Below are positions 28,710 to 36,251 of a DNA stretch of 64,000 bases, one piece after another. The notes beneath the pieces are model-generated. The model had not been told where the DNA came from. It made no database searches and worked only from the letters and a program-made list of their open reading frames with translations. The translations under genes were made by a program, and so were the position numbers. Numbering within the stretch: the stretch's first letter is position 1; each line of letters starts with the position of its first letter. Source of the DNA: Flavobacteriales bacterium (GTDB taxonomy: Bacteria > Bacteroidota > Bacteroidia > Flavobacteriales_F > PHOS-HE28); the NCBI GenBank assembly GCA_016702645.1, contig JADJDP010000048.1:1-64000 (forward strand), read 5' to 3'.

Positions 28710-29520
28710 GTTCCATGCCGTGATCGAGCAGGCAGTTCGCAAGCAGCTCGCGGAAGCCCCAGGCAACGGAACCTGTCGCCTTCACATTCCCTCGCTGTTC
28801 CGGAGGGAAGAACGACTTCAGGATCTCCACCAACGCGTGGAACCTCGAGAGGATGAGTTCACGCGCGTACGGTTCCTGGACCACCCCAGCAAGCAAGGCG
28901 GTACGCGCCGCCAGCGCCTTCGCAGGGAACGGAGAGCGGTACACCTCGTCGATGATGCGTTCCACCAAGGGCCCATCTTGTCCGAACAGTGCGGTCCTCA
29001 TTGGATCGGGCATCCGCTGGTAGAATGCATCCTGCAACAGCACCCGGCCGATATCGGCACCGCTTCCTTCGTCGCCGAGCATGTATCCGAGTGATGGCAT
29101 GGGCTGGTGCAGGCGTTCGCCATCGTACCAGCCGACGTTCATACCGGTTCCAAGGATCAGCACCAAGCCACTCTCACTCCCATGCAGTCCACGCGCAGCG
29201 CCGAGCAGATCGGTGTTCACTTCCACGGAAGCCGCAGGCCAGATGGACGAAATGGTACCGTCCATGACCGAACGCCGCTGCTCGGAGCCGCACCCAGCAG
29301 CATACACGCTGATCTTGCTCGCTGACAGCGCCAACGGCGCATGCGCATTGAAGTAGGTGGTGATGCCGGAGGCAAAGATCCCCGAGTTGCCGCTCACCGG
29401 ATTGAAGCCCGGGATGGTGTCACCATGAACAGGAAGCGAAAGGTCCGGTCCTTCCTCAGGTAGCCATGCCCAGCGGGAGGAACTTCCCCCGATCTCGGCG
29501 ATGAGCAGGTCTTCGGCCAT
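28636..29520 (-). CDS. BadF/BadG-type ATPase, probable N-acetylglucosamine kinase
   Basis: 294 residues of the actin-like ATPase superfamily. The phosphate-1 motif is AEIGGSSSRWAW at the N-terminus. VLILGTGMNVGWYDG is the phosphate-2/hinge region, and MLGDEGSGADIGRVLL is the GDEGSG signature of eukaryotic-type GlcNAc kinases and bacterial homologues. ATGSVAWGFRELL near the C-terminus is the adenosine site. It likely phosphorylates an amino sugar from recycled cell wall. The stop at 28636 lies within the patatin gene on the other strand. Substrate assignment is by family only. Confidence 0.8.
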   Translation of the reverse strand: MAEDLLIAEIGGSSSRWAWLPEEGPDLSLPVHGDTIPGFNPVSGNSGIFASGITTYFNAHAPLALSASKISVYAAGCGSEQRRSVMDGTISSIWPAASVEVNTDLLGAARGLHGSESGLVLILGTGMNVGWYDGERLHQPMPSLGYMLGDEGSGADIGRVLLQDAFYQRMPDPMRTALFGQDGPLVERIIDEVYRSPFPAKALAARTALLAGVVQEPYARELILSRFHALVEILKSFFPPEQRGNVKATGSVAWGFRELLANCLLDHGMELTAVERDPLQGLVRWHRQQALRAH

Positions 29521-29538
29521 GCCACAAGGTAGCCTGGC

Positions 29539-30219
29539 TCAGCGGCTATCGTTGAAAAGGAACTTGTTGGGACTGGCCAAACCGTTCTTCACGGCGTACA
29601 GGACAACCGCAGCGGTGTTGTTCACTCCGAGCTTCTGCATGATGTTGCGGCGGTGGGTGGTGACCGTATGCGCGCTCAGGTTGAGGTGCTCGGCAATGCG
29701 CGTGTAGGACTTACCCTCGGCGATCAAGCCGATGACCTCGCATTCCCGCTCGCTCAGTGTGACCGGTGCACAGGAAAGAGGCTCGGCCAGAAAAAGATCC
29801 ACATCGAAAGAGGCCTTGCGTAAGGTCTCCAGGATCTTGCCACAGAAAAAGCGCTTGCCCTGGGCGGTGCTCACCACGGCGTCCACGATCTCGTCCAGAT
29901 CGCAATCCTTCTTCACGTAGCTCATCACACCTGCCTTCACAGCGCTCATGAGTGCCACTGGAGAGGTATCGGACGTGATACTGACGAAGCGTGTCCGCTT
30001 GCAGCGCCGCATTCCCTCCCGGATAGCCTTTGCCCCGAAGCCTTCCGAGGTGTGATCGATCAAGACAACATCGGGTCGATGACGCACCATCAGGGCCTGC
30101 ATCGCGATGCTGTCCCGCGCCACACCCACCACCTCGATCCGCTCTTCAGCGGAGAACAGCGCCTTCAGGCCAAGGAGGCCCAGTTCGCTATGGTCAGCAA
30201 GGATGGTTCGTATGCGCAT
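29539..30219 (-). CDS. NarL/LuxR-type response regulator
   Basis: 226 residues. The receiver domain covers about 1-120. The phospho-acceptor is probably Asp55 in VVLIDHTSEG, with a conserved Lys in SYVKKD. One member of the usual acidic pair is missing: the N-terminus reads ILADHSE where relatives have DD before His. The LuxR-type HTH at about 158-215 has LSERECEVIGLIAEGKSY and the recognition helix region HTVTTHRRNIMQKLGV. No histidine kinase is adjacent. A well-spaced Bacteroidota promoter precedes it (30249-30280). Confidence 0.9.
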   Translation of the reverse strand: MRIRTILADHSELGLLGLKALFSAEERIEVVGVARDSIAMQALMVRHRPDVVLIDHTSEGFGAKAIREGMRRCKRTRFVSITSDTSPVALMSAVKAGVMSYVKKDCDLDEIVDAVVSTAQGKRFFCGKILETLRKASFDVDLFLAEPLSCAPVTLSERECEVIGLIAEGKSYTRIAEHLNLSAHTVTTHRRNIMQKLGVNNTAAVVLYAVKNGLASPNKFLFNDSR

Positions 30220-30248
30220 ATCTGTTTAGAACCGCTCTAAATAGGCTG

Positions 30249-30280
30249 CGAATGTAGGTGTGCAGCGACCCTGTCCCAAA
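30249..30280 (-). promoter_or_regulatory. Promoter of the response regulator gene (-33 TTTG, -7 TACATTCG)
   Basis: On the minus strand TTTG (30277-30280) is followed after 20 bases by TACATTCG (30249-30256). This fits TTTG-N19-21-TAnnTTTG with a single mismatch. The -7 element ends about 30 bases before the ATG at 30219. It is the best promoter match I found in the window. Confidence 0.55.
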
Positions 30281-30287
30281 CGCTGAT

Positions 30288-31222
30288 CTAAACGATCGAT
30301 CGTTCGATCACCGGGAAGGTGCCACCATCATTACTGAGCACGGTGCGCGGGAAGATCGGCAGCGCCTCGGCCAACAATTCATCAGCGGTCTTGTACCTGG
30401 AACTGAAATGCCCGAGCAGTAGTTGTCCCACGTCGGCTGCCCGTGCGATCGAAGCCGCTTGCGCCGCTGTGGAATGCAAGGTCTCCTGTGCACGTTTCTT
30501 CAACTGCTCCGTGAAGGTGGCCTCATGATAGAGCAGATCCACGCCTGCGATGTGCGGAACAAAGGCCGGTTCATATGCAGTGTCAGAGCAATATGCGTAG
30601 CGCCTCACAGGCGGTGGGTCAAGCGTGAGTTCCGCGTTGGAGATGACCGTGCCATCCGGAAATCGCAGGTCCTCACCAGCCTTGATCGCACTGCGCTTGA
30701 ACTGCGGGATGAGCATGAGTTTGTCCTTTCGCAATGGGCGTTGCGCCGGGCGCTCCTCGAACACGAAGCCGGTGCAGGGCAGACGATGCTTCAATGCAAG
30801 GGTCCGCACCACGACGTGGTGTGATCCTCCCAGACGATCGCCCCGCTCACCGGTTCGAGCGAGTGGAATTCCAACGGGTACCGGAGGTAGGTGGACGAGA
30901 CCCGCAACTGTAGATCGAGGACCTCTTTCAGTTGCTTCGGTCCGTGCACATGCAACGTCATGGTCCTACCCATCAGGTGCATGGAGCTGATCAGCCCCAT
31001 GAGGCCGAGGTAGTGATCACCGTGCAAGTGGCTGATGAAGATGTGGCCGATCCGCACGAGGTTGACACCCGCAACCCGCAAACGCTCCTGCGTGCCCTCT
31101 CCGCAATCGATCATGTAGAGCACGTCGTGCACATTGAGCAACTGCGCCGTTGGGAAGCGGCCCCTCGCAGGAAGTGCCGCCCCGGTACCGAGGGTGGTCA
31201 ACTCAAAACGACGGTGGGCCAT
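30288..31222 (-). CDS. rnz: Ribonuclease Z (one frame break)
   Basis: tRNA 3'-processing endonuclease of the metallo-beta-lactamase fold. The N-terminal part has LTTLGTGAALP and the zinc motif FISHLHGDHYLGLMGL. The C-terminal part has YAYCSDTAYE, LYHEATF and LLLGHFSSRYK, supplying the remaining metal ligands. The two halves lie in different frames, and the break is at about 30813-30824, in CACACCACGTCGTGG on the minus strand. EDH continues as HVVVRTLALKHRLPC if two bases are removed. That yields about 310 residues, the normal length. ATG at 31222 follows a terminator hairpin directly. Confidence 0.9.
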
Positions 31223-31229
31223 GGAAGAA

Positions 31230-31251
31230 AGAAGGCCCCAAGTGGGGCCTT
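31230..31251 (-). terminator. Rho-independent terminator after the T9SS cargo gene
   Basis: AAGGCCCC/GGGGCCTT stem with a 4-base loop (9 bp including the outer G-C). On the minus strand it is followed by TTTCTTCC. It lies between the stop at 31274 and the rnz ATG at 31222, so it separates the two genes' transcripts. Confidence 0.65.
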
Positions 31252-31273
31252 CTCAATGTTGTGATTTTCAGGC

Positions 31274-32032
31274 TCAGCGATTGAGCATCATACGGCCGGT
31301 GAACATCTCTCCGCCGCTCTCCACCTTGTAGAGATACACACCCTCCTTGAGCGTGGTGCTTTCGAAGGGAATGCGGTTCATGCCCGCACGTCCAACGGTG
31401 CGCAAGGAGTAGAGTTCCTCCCCGAGCAAATTGAAGACACGAAGCTTCACGTCGTTGGCACGCAGCATCTGGAACTCGATGGTGGTACGCGTCGAGAACG
31501 GGTTGGGAACGTTCTTCACGCTGTTCAAGCCAACAGGTCCTACGTCGGCGATACCGGTCGGATCCAGGATGAAGATGCGATAGCCGGTGAAGGTGAGCGG
31601 GTAGGGAACCGCACTGCCGAAGAGCGTGAAGTAGCCCGTCACGTCCAAGGTGAGTTCGAACAATCCCGCTTCAGAGGGCGTGCCATTGATCACACCACAT
31701 CCCAAGATCGTGGGTAGATAGGTGCACGGAGCCGGGGTCTGCGAGGCACACTGGACCACGAGGCCTGCCGGCAAACCCGAAACGCCGTTGAAAACAACGG
31801 AGTCGATGTTCACTGCCGGGAAGGTGGGGTCGATGTCCTGCGCGCTCACGGGCACGATCAGATTGAGATCCTGGGAATACGGGATGCCGATCTGGCCAGC
31901 CATGAAGTTCTCCGTGGTATCGGGCCACACACCGAAGACACTATCGGCGTAGAGCGGGTTCGGAGTACACGGCTGGGCATAGGCCCCGATCGTTGAGATC
32001 GATAGAGCGAGAGCGAGTAGTGTTTGTTTCAT
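31274..32032 (-). CDS. Secreted protein with T9SS type A sorting domain
   Basis: 252 residues. Signal peptide MKQTLLALALSISTIGAYAQ decides the start at 32032; an in-frame ATG at 32050 is possible. The middle is a beta-rich, Cys-containing domain (CTYLPTILGCGVINGTP) of a type common in T9SS cargo with no known function. The C-terminus NVPNPFSTRTTIEFQML followed by GVYLYKVES is a type A sorting domain. It stands 14 bases after the STAS gene's stop, so it may be co-transcribed, and a terminator closes it off from rnz. Confidence 0.85.
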   Translation of the reverse strand: MKQTLLALALSISTIGAYAQPCTPNPLYADSVFGVWPDTTENFMAGQIGIPYSQDLNLIVPVSAQDIDPTFPAVNIDSVVFNGVSGLPAGLVVQCASQTPAPCTYLPTILGCGVINGTPSEAGLFELTLDVTGYFTLFGSAVPYPLTFTGYRIFILDPTGIADVGPVGLNSVKNVPNPFSTRTTIEFQMLRANDVKLRVFNLLGEELYSLRTVGRAGMNRIPFESTTLKEGVYLYKVESGGEMFTGRMMLNR

Positions 32033-32046
32033 GTGGTGGTAAGAGG

Positions 32047-32421
32047 TCATTGTTCCTTCTTCACGTCCTTTTCGATCTCCTCCATGTAGAGGAGGTCCAC
32101 CGCTTCGGCCGGGGTGGGTGTGATGGAGAGGACGCTCTCCAGTTGCGAGATCTGTACCAATTTCTGAACGGGCTCCTGCAAACCGCAAACGACCAAGCTG
32201 CCGTTAACGCTCTTGCACAAACGGTTCGCAACGAGCAGGGCGCTCAAACCCGAAGAATCGCAATATCGTGTGGCGGTCAGGTCGATGATCACATTGCGCA
32301 CGCCGGTCTTGTTCAAATAGACCAGCTCGCTCTTCAGTTCGGGCGCACAGGTGGTGTCCAGCTTGTCGGCGTTGCTGGTGACCAATGTGTAGCGGCCCTT
32401 GTCCTCGATGGTGAAGTTCAT
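32047..32421 (-). CDS. STAS-domain anti-sigma factor antagonist-like protein
   Basis: 124 residues, one STAS domain. The motif LTATRYCDSSGLSALLVANR contains the DSSG serine that is phosphorylated in SpoIIAA/RsbV-type antagonists. No anti-sigma kinase is nearby. The tail MEEIEKDVKKEQ is highly charged. ATG at 32421 gives the compact domain and lies 17 bases after a perfect -7 element. Probably a partner-switch component; the target is unknown. Confidence 0.88.
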   Translation of the reverse strand: MNFTIEDKGRYTLVTSNADKLDTTCAPELKSELVYLNKTGVRNVIIDLTATRYCDSSGLSALLVANRLCKSVNGSLVVCGLQEPVQKLVQISQLESVLSITPTPAEAVDLLYMEEIEKDVKKEQ

Positions 32422-32438
32422 GGCAGGTTGCTTCCGGT

Positions 32439-32446
32439 CAAATATA
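32439..32446 (-). promoter_or_regulatory. -7 element TATATTTG before the STAS gene
   Basis: On the minus strand TATATTTG is an exact TAnnTTTG match 17 bases before the ATG at 32421, in the 69-base gap after pyrB. No -33 TTTG is found at the expected spacing. Confidence 0.45.
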
Positions 32447-32490
32447 GTCAGGCCCCGCATAGTCGTGGGAGGCCCCGCCCCAGGCCACTT

Positions 32491-33474
32491 TCAAACAGCG
32501 GTACGTGGGATACGGGCGGCCAGCAGGTACAGGACCGCCATCCGGATGGCCACCCCGTTCTCCACCTGGTCCAGGATGATGCTGTTGGCATGGTCGGCCA
32601 CTTGGCTGGTAACCTCCACCCCGCGGTTGATGGGACCGGGGTGCATGACCACGATATTCTTCCCGATACGGTTGTAGCGCTCCAGGTCCAGCCCGTAGAG
32701 CATGGCATACTCCCGTAGGCTTGGGAAATTTGCGATCCCGTCCCCTCCTTGCCGCTCCAGTTGGATCCGGAGCATGTTCGCCACATCGCACCAACGAAGC
32801 GCCTTGTCGAGATCATGCTCCACCTTCACACCAAGCGAGGCCACATAGCGCGGCATCAGGGTCGTCGGTCCGCAGAGCATCACCTCCGCGCCGAGCTTTT
32901 GCAGGCAGAAGATGTTGCTCAGCGCCACGCGTGAATGCAGGATGTCACCCACGATGAGCACTTTCACCCCTTTCACCTTGCCCAGTTTCTCGCGGATGCT
33001 GTAAGCATCGAGCAGCGCCTGTGTCGGGTGTTCGTGCGTGCCGTCACAAGCGTTCACGATACGGGCATCCACATGCCGGCTCAGGAACATCGCCGCGCCG
33101 GGATCAGGGTGGCGCATCACCACCATGTCCACCTTCATCGCAAGGATGTTGTTGACGGTATCAACCAGCGTCTCGCCCTTGCTCACGCTGCTGCCGCTGC
33201 TGCTGAAGTTCACCACGTCGGCGCTCAGTCGCTTTTCGGCAAGCTCGAAGCTCACTCGCGTGCGGGTGCTGCTTTCGAAGAAGAGGTTCGCGATGGTGAT
33301 GTCGCGCAGCGAAGGCACCTTCTTGATAGGCCTGTTGAGGACTTCCTTGAAACCATCCGCCGTGCGGAAGATGAGATCGATGTCGCCAGCGGTAAGATCC
33401 TTGATGCCGAGCAGGTGCTCCGTGCTCAGTTGTTCGCTGGGAACACTGGTGGCGGATTTCGTGGTCGCGCTCAT
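32491..33474 (-). CDS. pyrB: Aspartate carbamoyltransferase catalytic subunit
   Basis: Second step of pyrimidine synthesis: carbamoyl phosphate plus aspartate to carbamoyl-aspartate. 327 residues. The carbamoyl-phosphate loop SSTRTRVSFELAEKRL, HPTQALLDAYSI and the late loop HPGPINRGVEVTSQVAD are all present. Its ATG overlaps the pyrR stop in the sequence ATGA, so the two are translationally coupled. No pyrI regulatory subunit is adjacent. Confidence 0.96.
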   Translation of the reverse strand: MSATTKSATSVPSEQLSTEHLLGIKDLTAGDIDLIFRTADGFKEVLNRPIKKVPSLRDITIANLFFESSTRTRVSFELAEKRLSADVVNFSSSGSSVSKGETLVDTVNNILAMKVDMVVMRHPDPGAAMFLSRHVDARIVNACDGTHEHPTQALLDAYSIREKLGKVKGVKVLIVGDILHSRVALSNIFCLQKLGAEVMLCGPTTLMPRYVASLGVKVEHDLDKALRWCDVANMLRIQLERQGGDGIANFPSLREYAMLYGLDLERYNRIGKNIVVMHPGPINRGVEVTSQVADHANSIILDQVENGVAIRMAVLYLLAARIPRTAV

Positions 33475-34064
33475 TGATCTGCGGAAGAGCCTTGTGCGAT
33501 GGCCGATGCGCTTCGGCTTTCGCGGTTCGCGGTATGCAACAACACACGGTCCTGCCCGTCGCTCTCCTTCCACTCCACCGTCACGCGCTGGTCGCCGATG
33601 CTATCCACCCATTTGCCCACGTAGTCGGGTTGTATGGGCAGCTCACGGCTGAAACGACGATCCACCAGGACAAGCAGTTGCACGCTGGCCGGGCGGCCGA
33701 AAGAGAGCAACGCATCGAGTCCCGCGCGGATGGTGCGGCCGGTGAAGAGCACATCGTCCACCAACACCACTTTGCGCTCATCCAGATCGAAATCCAGTGC
33801 AGTGGCACTTGGCGTTGGCGGCGTTGCGCGATGCCGGAAATCGTCGCGGTGGAAGGTGATGTCCAACTCACCGTAGGCGAGCAGCTCCTTGCCGATGATC
33901 TTCTTCAGTTCGATCCTCAGCCTGCGCGCAAGCAGCACACCGCGCGGTTGCAGGCCGACAAGCGCCACGCCTTCCAGGTCACCATGATCCTCGATGAGCT
34001 GGTGGCAAAGCCGTTGCACCGTGAGCCCGAAGGCCTTGCTCGCGAGGAGGGTCACGGGCTTCAT
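33471..34064 (-). CDS. pyrR: PyrR bifunctional pyrimidine regulator / uracil phosphoribosyltransferase
   Basis: 197 residues, phosphoribosyltransferase fold. The PRPP loop is VVLVDDVLFTGRTIRAGLDA. Other family segments are VALVGLQPRGVLLARRL and LDITFHRDDF. In Gram-positive bacteria PyrR binds pyr mRNA and controls attenuation. Here the leader is short and I see no PyrR-type anti-antiterminator, so the regulatory role in this organism is open. Start at 34064 by homology; TATCTTCG at 34071-34078 abuts it. Confidence 0.93.
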   Translation of the reverse strand: MKPVTLLASKAFGLTVQRLCHQLIEDHGDLEGVALVGLQPRGVLLARRLRIELKKIIGKELLAYGELDITFHRDDFRHRATPPTPSATALDFDLDERKVVLVDDVLFTGRTIRAGLDALLSFGRPASVQLLVLVDRRFSRELPIQPDYVGKWVDSIGDQRVTVEWKESDGQDRVLLHTANRESRSASAIAQGSSADQ

Positions 34065-34070
34065 CCGCGC

Positions 34071-34078
34071 CGAAGATA
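34071..34078 (-). promoter_or_regulatory. -7-like element TATCTTCG before pyrR
   Basis: On the minus strand TATCTTCG stands 6 bases before the pyrR ATG. It differs from TAnnTTTG at one base. An identical octamer precedes porQ (40261-40268). The short distance implies a leaderless or nearly leaderless message. Confidence 0.4.
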
Positions 34079-34099
34079 GCGGGGACATCCGTGAACGAC

Positions 34100-34125
34100 G
34101 AAGCCCCGACTTGCGCCGGGGCTTC
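34100..34125 (-). terminator. Hairpin terminator after rpsA
   Basis: GAAGCCCCG and CGGGGCTTC form a perfect 9-bp stem with an 8-base loop, 22 bases after the rpsA stop. The T tract is weak (TCGTCGTTC). It sits between rpsA and the pyrR -7 element, so it may insulate pyrRB from the abundant rpsA transcript. Confidence 0.5.
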
Positions 34126-34147
34126 GATCATTCAATAGTTCAAAGGG

Positions 34148-36022
34148 CTAGGCCTCTTCGCCATCCTCCTCTTCGCGCTTCTCCTTCTTCTTCCCTTTGG
34201 TGGCGCGCTCGGTGCTTTCCATCGAGCTCTTGAGGTCGCTCAATACGCTGAGGTCGCCCAAGGTGCTCTTCTCCACTTTGTCGTTCACGCTCTTCACCGA
34301 AGCCGATGGGCCTGCGCCAGCGTCCTTGCGGGGCGCGCGCTTGCCAGCGGCTGGTGCGCTCTCCATCACCTCTTCACCCTCTTCGAAGGTGCGGGTGTGG
34401 CTGAGGACGATGCGACGTGCTTCGGCATTGAACTCGAGCACAACGAACGGAAGCTTCTCTTCCAGTTCGGCTTTGCTGCCGTCGGCCTTCTTCAGGTGCT
34501 TGATGGTCACCGTGCCTTCCACACCGTATGGCAGGCTCACCACGAAGTTCTGACCAGCACGACCGGTGATGGTTCCCTCATGCGTGCTGCCGGGGGTGAA
34601 CACGGTGGCGAACACTTCCCATGGGTTCTCTTCCACTTGCTTGTGGCCGAGGCTCAGGCGACGGTTCTCCTTGTCCACTTCCAACACCATCACTTCCACG
34701 GTGTCACCCACGTTGCAGAACTCGCTCGGGTGCTTGATGCGCTTGGTCCAGCTGAGGTCGCTGATGTGGATGAGGCCATCCACGCCTTCCTCCAGTTCAG
34801 CGAAGATGCCGAAGTGGGTGAAGTTGCGGACCTTGGCGGTGTGCTTGCTGCGTAGTGGGTACTTGAACTCGATCTCCGCCCAAGGGTCCTGTGCGAGTTG
34901 CTTCATGCCCAGGCTCATCTTGCGCTCTTCGCGGTCGATGTTCAGGATCACGCACTCGATCTCCTGGCCTTCCTTGAGGAAGTCCTTCGGGCTGCGCAGG
35001 TGCTGGCTCCAGCTCATCTCGCTCACGTGCAGCAGGCCTTCCACGCCGGCGGCCACTTCCACGAACGCGCCGTAGTCGGTGATCACCATCACTTTGCCCT
35101 TCACCTTGTCGCCAGCGTTCATGTCGGCGCTCAGCGCGTCCCATGGGTGCGGCTGCAGTTGCTTCAAGCCGAGTGCGATGCGACGCTTCTCGTCATCGAA
35201 GTCGAGAATGACCACGTTGATCTTGTCGTCGAGCTTCACCACTTCTTCGGGGTGGCTCACGCGGCCGTAGCTGAGGTCGGTGATGTGGATGAGACCATCG
35301 ACACCGCCCAGATCCACGAACACGCCGTAGCTGGTGATGTTCTTGACGGTACCCTCGAGCACCTGGCCTTTCTCCAGGCCACCGATGATCTGCTTCTTCT
35401 GGGCTTCCAGTTCAGCTTCGATCAGCGCCTTGTGGCTCACCACCACGTTCTTGAACTCCTGGTTGATCTTCACGACCTTGAACTCCATGTTCTTGCCCAC
35501 GAACTGGTCGTAGTCACGAATGGGCTTCACGTCGATCTGGCTGCCGGGCAGGAAGGCTTCGATACCGAACACGTCCACGATGAGGCCACCCTTGGTGCGG
35601 CACTTCACGAAGCCCGTGATGATCTCGTTGGTCTCCATGGCGTTGTTCACCTTGCCCCACGCGTTGTGCACGCGTGCGGTCTTGTGGCTCACCACCATCT
35701 GGCCGCCCTTGTCCTCCTGCTTCTCGATGTACACTTCCACCTGATCGCCAATGGCCAGATCGGGCTTGTAGCGGAACTCGCTGATGGGGACCACACCTTC
35801 GGACTTGTATCCGATGTTGATCACCACTTCCTTCTTGTTCATGCCCACCACGGTACCCATGAGCACTTCCTTTTCCTGGATGCTGCTGAGGGTCTTCTCG
35901 TAAGCGGCCTCCATGCTCTCACGAGCACCGGCCAGGGCCTTGCTGTCATCTTCGGCACCGGCCCAATCGAAATCGGCGGGTGGTTCGAGGAAGGTGACCT
36001 TGTTGTTCTCGACTGTTGACAT
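34148..36022 (-). CDS. rpsA: 30S ribosomal protein S1
   Basis: 624 residues with six S1 (OB-fold) repeats. Examples are GTVVGMNKKEVVINIG near 52, GTVKNITSYGVFVDLGG near 225, and KVRNFTHFGIFAELEEG near 395. A charged Lys/Glu-rich C-terminal tail of about 60 residues follows. S1 binds mRNA on the small subunit and is needed for initiation; in Bacteroidota this matters because Shine-Dalgarno pairing is rarely used. ATG at 36022 gives MSTVENNKV. CGAATGTA at 36118-36125 (TACATTCG on the minus strand) may be its -7 element. Confidence 0.96.
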   Translation of the reverse strand: MSTVENNKVTFLEPPADFDWAGAEDDSKALAGARESMEAAYEKTLSSIQEKEVLMGTVVGMNKKEVVINIGYKSEGVVPISEFRYKPDLAIGDQVEVYIEKQEDKGGQMVVSHKTARVHNAWGKVNNAMETNEIITGFVKCRTKGGLIVDVFGIEAFLPGSQIDVKPIRDYDQFVGKNMEFKVVKINQEFKNVVVSHKALIEAELEAQKKQIIGGLEKGQVLEGTVKNITSYGVFVDLGGVDGLIHITDLSYGRVSHPEEVVKLDDKINVVILDFDDEKRRIALGLKQLQPHPWDALSADMNAGDKVKGKVMVITDYGAFVEVAAGVEGLLHVSEMSWSQHLRSPKDFLKEGQEIECVILNIDREERKMSLGMKQLAQDPWAEIEFKYPLRSKHTAKVRNFTHFGIFAELEEGVDGLIHISDLSWTKRIKHPSEFCNVGDTVEVMVLEVDKENRRLSLGHKQVEENPWEVFATVFTPGSTHEGTITGRAGQNFVVSLPYGVEGTVTIKHLKKADGSKAELEEKLPFVVLEFNAEARRIVLSHTRTFEEGEEVMESAPAAGKRAPRKDAGAGPSASVKSVNDKVEKSTLGDLSVLSDLKSSMESTERATKGKKKEKREEEDGEEA

Positions 36023-36131
36023 ACTTACTTCTACTTGTATCCCGGACCCGATGCACCGTCCGGAAGGGTTGTTTGGTTGGCTCGCTGGCGCTGGAACGAG
36101 CGTTTGAATTGGGGCCGCGAATGTAGGCAGA

Positions 36132-36247
36132 AGGATCAGATGATCAGACAATTAGAAGATCAGAAAATGGGCTGTCTCGGTACCTTCGGGGCGTCAATTC
36201 CTGTGAGCTACGATCGTCTGATCGTCTGATCACCTCATTTTCTGATC
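36132..36247. repeat. GATCAGA-rich inverted repeats between rpsA and ispH
   Basis: GATCAGAAAATG (36158-36169) and CATTTTCTGATC (36236-36247) are perfect 12-base inverted copies. Several GATCAGA / TCTGATC heptamers lie between and beside them. The stretch is more AT-rich than its surroundings and holds the divergent promoters of rpsA and ispH. No coding potential is seen. Confidence 0.55.
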
Positions 36248-36251
36248 GACC

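Noticed and set aside
34898..36019. 373-residue open frame on the plus strand
   Set aside because: It is antisense to rpsA and has a low-complexity His/Leu/Val composition without a recognisable fold.
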